From assembly GCA_905233465.1 (NCBI GenBank), contig CAJOEI010000010.1, positions 1-59,940 of the forward strand: a stretch of 59,940 nucleotides of DNA, given 5' to 3'. Below, in pieces: positions 51,890-57,731 of this stretch (positions are counted from its first letter, which is position 1; the number at the start of each line of letters is the position of its first letter). The stretch is from an uncultured Bacteroidaceae bacterium (GTDB lineage Bacteria > Bacteroidota > Bacteroidia > Bacteroidales > Bacteroidaceae). The notes beneath the pieces are model-generated. The model did no database searches, was not told where the DNA came from, and was given only the letters and a program-made list of their open reading frames with translations. The position numbers and the translations under genes were made by a program.

Positions 51890-54007
51890 TTATTGTCTGA
51901 AACGCAGGGCGAGGCTCACGATGAGTGAACGTCCTGGGTTTATCGTGGAGAAGTTCGAATTCCAATAGGAGGTGTCGCGGCAGTTGAATATGTTCTCGAT
52001 GCCGATGCCGGGCTCAATGATGAACTGGCGCAGGGTGAAGGTGTGTCGTGTTGTGAGATCCCATTGGCTGTAGCCGTCGGCATAGCCGTATGTGCTGCTG
52101 TAGCGGCGGCCTTGCATGTGGCCGTTTATGTTCACATTGAGGTGGTAGCGCCGCCATGTCTTGTCATACGAGGCCTGCACATGTCCCACGTTGCGTACGC
52201 ACTTATCCACCGGAGTGGTGGTGATTTCATACTCTTGAGTCTTTTTGTTCAGCGTCTGAGTCTCTGCGCGGGAGTCTGTCATGGTGTAGCCGCCACCAAG
52301 TGTGAGACCGAATGGGAACATGAACTTCAGGTTGGCACTTATGCCGCGCAGACGGGCACGGTCTATGTTGTCGCGCTGGCGGATTGTAGTCCAACCCTCA
52401 TCGCGCAGATCAGAGAGGTGGCTGTCGGCATCTATCTCTGTTGTAGTCATTGTGCGGTAGTTGATCATGTCGCGAATCTTATTCACGAAACCGCCTACGC
52501 TTGCACTCATCCAAGAATTAGAGTATTCTGCATTCACCTGCCAGAAGTCGTTCTTCTCTGGTTTCAGAGATGTGTTGTAGAGGGTGTAGCGAGCCGTGGT
52601 CTTAGCCTGGTCGGTAGCATAGAGCTGGGAGAGGGTGGGGGTGCGGTAGCCTCCGGCATAGCTGGCGCGGAGTCTGAACCCGCCGACATGGAAGAACAGA
52701 CCTGCGTTTGGAGTCACGGCTGAGCCGAAGAGATTGTTGTATGTGTATCGCACGCCGACGACGGCTTCCATCCATTTTAGGATTTTCAGCTCATCCTGGG
52801 CAAAGATGTTATATGTCTGGGTGCGACGCCCGTCGATATTGTCGCTCTCGCTGGTGAGGCTCTCCTGCACAAACTCTGCTCCGGCAGACAGCTTGTTCCA
52901 GTCGGCCAGACGGAAGATTCCACGCAGGGTCTCATTTGTGTAATGCGTCTTCTTGCGCATCTCGTCGTAAGCCTCCTCGTCGGCAGTCTGCCAGTAGTCA
53001 TAGAGCGAACGCAGGTTGTCGCTATATACGTCGAGATAAACGTGTATGCGGCTGTTGGGAGTCCATCGTGCGCCGCCGCCGTAGGAATAGGACTGGTGAT
53101 GAAGGTCGTATGTATATGCCTGCTTGGAGGTGTATTTATATGTTCCGTCAGCCTGTTTCTTCGGTGTGTTGAAGTATGTGGCAGACTGTGGCCTGTGGGT
53201 TGTGTAGTCATAGTAGTTGCCTCGGATATAGGCAGACCAGTTGTCCGTGAACCTGAATTCCATTCGTTCCGAAATGTTATGGCTGCCAAAGCCTACTGAC
53301 ATTGGTCTGCCGGTGAGTTTCAGAACTTCAACCTCTGAACCGTCGGCGGCTTCTTCTGTGAATGCCTGTTGGTTGGATACCTGCCAGTTATCAGCCTGGC
53401 GGTGGTTATATGAGGTGTAAGAGGAGAAGATGCCTGCATTAACATCGACATTGATATCCTGATCCAGACGGCCTTTGCTGCGCAGACGTGTGCTTGTCTG
53501 GGCCGAGACGCGGTCGCGACTGTCGTCCGTGATGATATTGATTACGCCGGCTATGGCATCAGAACCGTAAAGGGCGGAGGCGGCTCCGCTGAACACCTCG
53601 ATGCGCTTGACATTGTCCAGACTGATTCTGCTCCAGCGGTCATCACCGCTCACTCGCTTGCCATTCTCAAGGATGAGGATGTAGTCATCTGACACACCGT
53701 TGAAGTTAATGAATGTTCCCATTCCATTTGTGTGGGTAGTGATGTTCGTGGTGAGGCGGCTCAGAGCGTCCTGCAGGTTGCTGGCACCTGCATCTTGCAG
53801 CTCTTTGGCTGTAATCACCTTAACGGCCACGGGTGCGTCGGCAGCCTTGTGGTAGGTGTTTGTACCTGTTATTACCACCGGGTTGAGTGTTGTCTGGCGG
53901 ATAGAGTCGTTATCGTTAAGGTTATCGTTAACGTTATTGTTAGCGTTTGCGTTAGCCGCTACTGTTAATGCTAAGACTATCACGCCTCCTAATTTAAACT
54001 TTATCAT
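51890..54007 (-). CDS. TonB-dependent outer-membrane receptor, probably for corrinoids
   Basis: The protein has 705 residues with a signal peptide (MIKFKLGGVIVLALTVAANA). The plug domain begins NPVVITGTNTYHKAADAPVAVKVITAKELQDAG. The plug signature VFSGAASALYGSDAIAGVINIITDD is intact. A 22-strand barrel follows, ending RSLIVSLALRFRQ with a near-terminal aromatic. BtuB-like function is inferred from the flanking adenosyltransferase and cbi genes. After the signal lies an Asn/Asp-rich stretch (NNNVNDNLNDNDS) encoded by short GTTATCGTTAACGTT-like repeats. Confidence 0.9.
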   Translation of the reverse strand: MIKFKLGGVIVLALTVAANANANNNVNDNLNDNDSIRQTTLNPVVITGTNTYHKAADAPVAVKVITAKELQDAGASNLQDALSRLTTNITTHTNGMGTFINFNGVSDDYILILENGKRVSGDDRWSRISLDNVKRIEVFSGAASALYGSDAIAGVINIITDDSRDRVSAQTSTRLRSKGRLDQDINVDVNAGIFSSYTSYNHRQADNWQVSNQQAFTEEAADGSEVEVLKLTGRPMSVGFGSHNISERMEFRFTDNWSAYIRGNYYDYTTHRPQSATYFNTPKKQADGTYKYTSKQAYTYDLHHQSYSYGGGARWTPNSRIHVYLDVYSDNLRSLYDYWQTADEEAYDEMRKKTHYTNETLRGIFRLADWNKLSAGAEFVQESLTSESDNIDGRRTQTYNIFAQDELKILKWMEAVVGVRYTYNNLFGSAVTPNAGLFFHVGGFRLRASYAGGYRTPTLSQLYATDQAKTTARYTLYNTSLKPEKNDFWQVNAEYSNSWMSASVGGFVNKIRDMINYRTMTTTEIDADSHLSDLRDEGWTTIRQRDNIDRARLRGISANLKFMFPFGLTLGGGYTMTDSRAETQTLNKKTQEYEITTTPVDKCVRNVGHVQASYDKTWRRYHLNVNINGHMQGRRYSSTYGYADGYSQWDLTTRHTFTLRQFIIEPGIGIENIFNCRDTSYWNSNFSTINPGRSLIVSLALRFRQ

Positions 54008-54024
54008 TATGCGTTCGGCCCCAA

Positions 54025-54052
54025 AATTGTGAATTGTGCATTATGAATTATG
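54025..54052. repeat. heptamer array (AATTGTG x2, CATTATG, AATTATG)
   Basis: Four units between the adenosyltransferase stop and the TonB receptor start. Confidence 0.75.
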
Positions 54053-54058
54053 AATTAA

Positions 54059-54610
54059 TTAGATTCGTTTCCACACAGTATCCTCAACCTTTTCGTCGGC
54101 GTTCAACTTGCGGGCCAGGGCGAAGAAATAGTCGCTGAGGCGGTTTATGTATGCAAGCACCTGAGCATCAACTTCGGCGCCGGTCTCTGCCAGTCGCAGT
54201 ATGTCGCGCTCTGCGCGGCGGCACACCGTGCGGCATACATGGGCTTGGGCAGCTGCGTATGTACCGCCGGGCAGGATGAAGAGTCGCAGGGGCGGAACGA
54301 GCGTCTGTAGGCGGTCAATCTGCAGTTCGATGTCTCGCACCATCTCCGGCGTTACGATGTTTCCGGGGCGCACTTCACGTTGTGAGTTGTCTGTGGCGAG
54401 ATAGCCTCCAACCACGAAGAGATTTGCCTGCACCTCAAGCAGGAATTTCTGATCGGTGGCATCCTTGCAGAGTGTTATGAGCAGTCCGATGTGTGAGTTC
54501 AGTTCATCGACGGTGCCGTAGCTCTCTAAACGTTCGCAACATTTGCTGACACGTTGGCCGCCTACGAGAGAAGTCTGGCCTGCATCGCCTGTTTTAGTAT
54601 ATATCTTCAT
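54059..54610 (-). CDS. pduO: PduO-type ATP:cob(I)alamin adenosyltransferase
   Basis: Transfers the 5'-deoxyadenosyl group of ATP to Co(I). It has 183 residues. The family signature MKIYTKTGDAGQTSLVGGQRV with the following SYGTVDELNSHIG and the C-terminal RLSDYFFALAR are complete. It is unrelated in fold to CobA/BtuR. It lies between the two uptake modules and the cbi genes. Confidence 0.94.
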   Translation of the reverse strand: MKIYTKTGDAGQTSLVGGQRVSKCCERLESYGTVDELNSHIGLLITLCKDATDQKFLLEVQANLFVVGGYLATDNSQREVRPGNIVTPEMVRDIELQIDRLQTLVPPLRLFILPGGTYAAAQAHVCRTVCRRAERDILRLAETGAEVDAQVLAYINRLSDYFFALARKLNADEKVEDTVWKRI

Positions 54611-54612
54611 AC

Positions 54613-54647
54613 ATTATGAATTATGAATTATGAATTGTGAATTATGC
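54613..54647. repeat. five heptamers (ATTATGA x3, ATTGTGA, ATTATGC)
   Basis: Directly upstream of the adenosyltransferase start codon. Confidence 0.85.
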
Positions 54648-54708
54648 ATTAAAGATTGAAAGCTCTGTTGTTTATATAAGAACGCGCGCGCATTGTGATT
54701 TATTGCCC

Positions 54709-54736
54709 CATTATCCATTTTCCATTATCCATTATC
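54709..54736. repeat. heptamer array (CATTATC, CATTTTC, CATTATC x2)
   Basis: Four units that run straight into the first 45-bp direct repeat. Confidence 0.8.
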
Positions 54737-54827
54737 CGCTCGGCCCAATGGGACGCTTTCCTCAGAAAGAACTTTCAATTTTCCGCTCGGCCCAATGGGA
54801 CGCTTTCCTCAGAAAGAACTTTCAATT
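54736..54827. repeat. two 45-bp direct repeats with a period of 47 bp
   Basis: 54736-54780 and 54783-54827 are identical, each beginning CCGCTCGGCCCAATGGGACG and ending AACTTTCAATT. Only two copies are present. Confidence 0.9.
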
Positions 54828-55025
54828 GCCTCTGGTACCCTCGCGCGTGCGCGCGTTACATGCCTTTTTCCCGAAATCAACCTACATGCCTACATGAACG
54901 GCATCTAATGCGTTGTGAATGTGTAAGGTAAGACTATGTAGGTTCGCATGTAGGTTATGACGGTTGATAACGCATTTGCATTATTCGCGGAAAATGTTAT
55001 ATTGTGCCGGCAAGTGGCAGCAAAA

Positions 55026-55107
55026 GTATCACCTGGTGAGACGCATGAGTATCTCTGGTGAGACGCACAAGTCACTGGAGATACACGTGCGTCTCACCAG
55101 GTGAAAC
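55026..55107. repeat. palindromic array with 20-22 bp period, copy B
   Basis: Four units (GTATCACCTGGTGAGAC, GTATCTCTGGTGAGAC, GTCACTGGAGATAC, GTCTCACCAGGTGAAAC) are separated by GCATGA, GCACAA and ACGTGC. The outer ends are inverted copies of TATCACCTGGTGAGACGC, as in copy A (24777-24886). Confidence 0.85.
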
Positions 55108-55170
55108 ATAAATTGTGAATAGAGCCATCGTAGGTTTGACTTAATACTAAAATATCCAGCGGGTTATGAA

Positions 55171-55191
55171 TTTTACTTTTCACTTTTCACT
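55171..55191. repeat. heptamer array (TTTTACT, TTTCACT x2) at the btuF stop
   Basis: Three units; the btuF stop codon (55173-55175) lies in the array, and the last residues KLKVKSEK are its translation. Confidence 0.8.
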
Positions 55192-55690
55192 TTTAGCTTT
55201 ACATAGTAGTGCGGGGTATAGTGTGGAAGAAGTTCTGGGTGGAAAGCCTTTACGAAGTCGGCCAAAAGCAGATGTGGCTGCACTCCGGCCAGCTCGCGAT
55301 AAGGAGTCTGCGACAGGTTGCAGAAGATGACGTTGTTGTTACGAAAGGCCTTCATTGCGGTGTATCGTGCATCCTCAGCGGCCAGTGTCTCCATGGTGAA
55401 TTCGCCCGCAAAAGAGCCGTCGGTCTGCCAGAAGTCGGCATCCAGACTCCGGGCGTATGCGGCCTCAAAATCCAAAGTCGTTCCGCCTGAGTCTTCGTTG
55501 TCAGCCATGATGTATCGGGCTCCGGCATCGCGGAAGAGCTGAGCCATGTAACTGCGCCCTCCGACGATATACCAGCCGTCGCGCAACTGACGTCCGGAGG
55601 CCACAGTAGGTAAGTCAGAGCCCACCCCCGACTCCTTATTTCTCCCCTCCCTTCTCCCCTCCCTTGGGGGTCGGGAGTGGGCCCTTGGAG
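55173..55690 (-). pseudogene. btuF: periplasmic corrinoid/heme-binding lipoprotein, C-terminal part after a frameshift
   Basis: This frame continues the binding protein after the repeat at 55619-55690: LPTVASGRQLRDGWYIVGGRSYMAQLFRDAGARYIMADNEDSGG...FWQTDGSFAGE...FCNLSQTPYRELAGVQPHLLLADFVKAFHPELLPHYTPHYYVKL. The segments are typical of the second lobe of BtuF/FecB-like proteins. It has no start of its own. It is translated only if the upstream frame shifts. Confidence 0.8.
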
Positions 55691-56383
55691 ATTCGCCACT
55701 TCGTCGCGCAGAGTCGTGTACTTGCGTTCGATGTCGGCAAATACGGCGTTGGCACGGCGCGGTTCGCCTGTGAGCAGTCCTATGAGTTTTATCCATTCAG
55801 CCTGGCCGAGCGGGTCTGTCTCCTTGTATCCGTGATGGGTGACGAGAGGAATGCCGCAGTCGCGAAGCACATCAAAGCCGCCGTGCTTCGAGGCGCTGAC
55901 GAAGATGTAGTCCGGGTGTGAGGCTATTATTGTCTCCACGTCGAACACGCCCTCCTTGCCAATCTTCACCGTCTGCCCCGTCTTCATCTGCTCTCGCATA
56001 CGTGGGGAGAAGAGATGCCGCAGGGAGTTCATTCCCACTATGCGGTCCTCCAGTCCCAGCACCTCGAAGTTGCCTAACTGCAGAGCCGTGGTGCAGATGA
56101 AACGTCGTGCCGGCTCTGTGATTACTAGCGTGTCTGGACGCGAGTGTCTGGCCGCCGGATCTGGGTTCGTGATGACCACGTGAATGCCGTCGGCCTCATA
56201 GCTTACACTCAGTCCGCGTGCATATTTTATCTCTATCGTGTCCGAAAAATTGTCGGCTGTGGCCAGCACAGAGTCGTGCTGCTGATAGAGCTCGTCAGCT
56301 GTGGCACGCCCCTGTCCATGCGGCTTCCCACAAGACAGCAACAACGCCGCGACAGCTATAATGATAAAACTCTTTTTCCTCAT
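55352..56383 (-). pseudogene. btuF: periplasmic corrinoid/heme-binding lipoprotein, N-terminal part, frameshifted
   Basis: Lipoprotein signal MRKKSFIIIAVAALLLSC, then the first lobe of a BtuF/FecB-like binding protein (ARRFICTTALQLGNFEVLGLEDRIVGMNS, VETIIASHPDYIFVSASKHGG, LLTGEPRRANAVFADIERKY). After about residue 232 (DEVANLQG) the frame enters the GC-rich palindrome (55619-55690), and everything beyond is out of frame with the family. It would bind cobalamin, or heme by analogy with IhtC, after transport by the neighbouring TonB receptor. A sequencing error in the GC-rich repeat is the main alternative. Confidence 0.82.
55619..55690. repeat. GC-rich palindromic repeat, copy 4, at the btuF frameshift
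   Basis: CTCCCCTCCC-TTCT-CCCCTCCCTTGGGGG, with C-rich and G-rich flanks (CCCACCCCCGACTCC and GTCGGGAGTGGGC) that can pair. The btuF reading frame changes within it. Confidence 0.8.
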
Positions 56384-56509
56384 TATTTTCGATTTTGCGG
56401 TCTAATCTGTGCCGTTATGACGTTATACCGTTATATCGTTATTACGACGGGCCGCTTAACTTTTAAACCTTCGTGAAATCGTAAAATTGTAAAATTGTGA
56501 AATCTACAA
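56384..56509. repeat. octamer array and AT-rich repeats upstream of btuF
   Basis: Four octamers (TCGTGAAA, TCGTAAAA, TTGTAAAA, TTGTGAAA) at 56471-56502. Before them is a run of CGTTAT motifs (GTTATGACGTTATACCGTTA) at about 56414-56445. Confidence 0.8.
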
Positions 56510-56550
56510 ATAGGACTCGCCAGCTGGTGTTGCCCTGCTGACGGTCCTAT
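56510..56550 (-). terminator. 14-bp stem hairpin after cbiK
   Basis: ATAGGAC (56510-56516) and CGCCAGC (56518-56524) pair with GCTGACG (56537-56543) and GTCCTAT (56544-56550), with one bulged base. It is followed on the minus strand by TTTGTAG. It could reduce read-through from cbiK into btuF. Confidence 0.55.
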
Positions 56551-56581
56551 CATCATTCATTATTTTAATTAGCAGAAAGGG

Positions 56582-56599
56582 AGCCTCCTCACGGAGACT
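56582..56599 (-). terminator. small hairpin immediately after cbiK
   Basis: AGCCTCC-TCAC-GGAGACT, a 7-bp stem with a G-U pair, followed on the minus strand by CCCTTTCTGC. It lies 10 bp past the cbiK stop. Confidence 0.5.
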
Positions 56600-56609
56600 T
56601 ATGTGTTTT

Positions 56610-57731
56610 TTATTCTTCGGGGTACATGCTGTGGTAAGCATCCTCCAGGAACTCAGCATTCTTGGTGTGGTTAATCCATACGTTCAGGATGCCTTGGAGC
56701 TCCAGCAGACCAAGCGGATGATTGCCAGTAACAGGAACCTCTGCCTGATAGCCCTTATGGTTGAAGAACTCATACCAGCTGTTGTCCTCTGATTCCTCTT
56801 CTTCTGCATCCCAATAGTCTTCGCCCTCACCTGCCATGTCATTGTGAGCGTGGTCACCGGCGATGGACATCAGCGCGTGGAGATATACCTTGCCGTTGTT
56901 GATGCCCTTGGCCTGCATACGAGCCATCACATCCTGCTTGTAGTTGTCAGCCATATCAACGGTTCCGACAAAGTAGTTTGGATTCAGCTTCTGCAGTTCT
57001 TCCTCTAACTGTGTGTAGCGCACGTTTGCCTTGAAGGTGTCATAGGTATCGGGGTTACCATGCCCCATGAAAGCGACAGCGCCCTGAGCAGCCTCGCTTG
57101 CATAGAGAGTATTCAGCTGACGGGCAACTTCGGGTACATCCACCTCGGGATCATTCAGCAGGGGCAGGCCGAGGAAGATGGCTTTGTCCTCTTCCAGCTT
57201 AGCCAGATACTCGTCATCCAGATGGGCGCTTGCGATGTAGCCGTTGTTCATGAACTTCTTCACGGAAGCCACCACAGCAGCAAACTCCTCGCCGGGGATG
57301 ACCTGCAGAGACTGCACATAGATCTTGCTGTACTTCGCAGCGCCGATGGCGTGCAGCAGGTAGCGGGGCTCGTAGTAGTCGCGCTTCACGATGTTGCCCT
57401 CGTCGTCAGTGTTCTCACCAACGCTGGCGCGGTTGATGCAGATGTCGCTGGAGAAGCAAACATAAACGTCCGCATTGGGGAAAGCTGCCTCGTAGGCTGC
57501 CTTCGTCTTGTCGAAAGCTTGGAAAGCGTTGTTCCAGGTCGAGCCGAAAGCGACCAGCAACACGGCAACATCCTTATTCGATGTAGCCTTCTGCTGAGCA
57601 ACCATGTTGTCGTTGACAGTGTACTCAGACACAATGTTGTCTAACGTGTTGTCGTCATCACTACAAGCAGTGAAAACAGGAGCCACCAGACATGCAGCCA
57701 TAGCAGCCATTAAGAACTTAATCTTCTTCAT
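56610..57731 (-). CDS. cbiK: CbiK-like sirohydrochlorin cobaltochelatase, exported lipoprotein (IhtB-like)
   Basis: Starting at ATG 57731 gives 373 residues and a lipoprotein signal (MKKIKFLMAAMAACLVAPVF, then TAC). The first mature residues are CSDDD, the acidic pattern seen in Bacteroidetes surface lipoproteins. The chelatase fold is present: VAVLLVAFGSTWNNAFQAFDKTKAAYEAAFP, IYVQSLQVIPGEEF, AFMGHGNPDTYD, YLHALMSIAGDHAHNDMAGE with metal-site histidines. An acidic insert (DYWDAEEEESEDNS) follows. CbiK inserts cobalt into sirohydrochlorin, but an exported form resembles IhtB of Porphyromonas gingivalis, linked to heme iron acquisition. The start overlaps the TonB receptor stop by 14 bp. Confidence 0.88.
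   Translation of the reverse strand: MKKIKFLMAAMAACLVAPVFTACSDDDNTLDNIVSEYTVNDNMVAQQKATSNKDVAVLLVAFGSTWNNAFQAFDKTKAAYEAAFPNADVYVCFSSDICINRASVGENTDDEGNIVKRDYYEPRYLLHAIGAAKYSKIYVQSLQVIPGEEFAAVVASVKKFMNNGYIASAHLDDEYLAKLEEDKAIFLGLPLLNDPEVDVPEVARQLNTLYASEAAQGAVAFMGHGNPDTYDTFKANVRYTQLEEELQKLNPNYFVGTVDMADNYKQDVMARMQAKGINNGKVYLHALMSIAGDHAHNDMAGEGEDYWDAEEEESEDNSWYEFFNHKGYQAEVPVTGNHPLGLLELQGILNVWINHTKNAEFLEDAYHSMYPEE

Larger units (their letters stand above)
54611..55172. other. 562-bp non-coding region made mostly of repeats
   Basis: No gene is supported; the open frames are translations of repeats. It contains heptamer arrays (54613-54647, 54709-54736), two 45-bp direct repeats (54736-54827) and CCTACATG/CATGTAGG inverted motifs (about 54880-54953). 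It also holds a palindromic array (55026-55107). No cobalamin riboswitch core could be recognised. Confidence 0.75.

Noticed and set aside
54637..54897. 86-residue open frame in the non-coding region
   Set aside because: It is composed of the translations of heptamers and the two 45-bp repeats.
54611..56609. Cobalamin riboswitch upstream of the adenosyltransferase or btuF
   Set aside because: I could not find the B12-box or the associated conserved core on the minus strand in these gaps. The likely site is upstream of the truncated receptor, outside the window.
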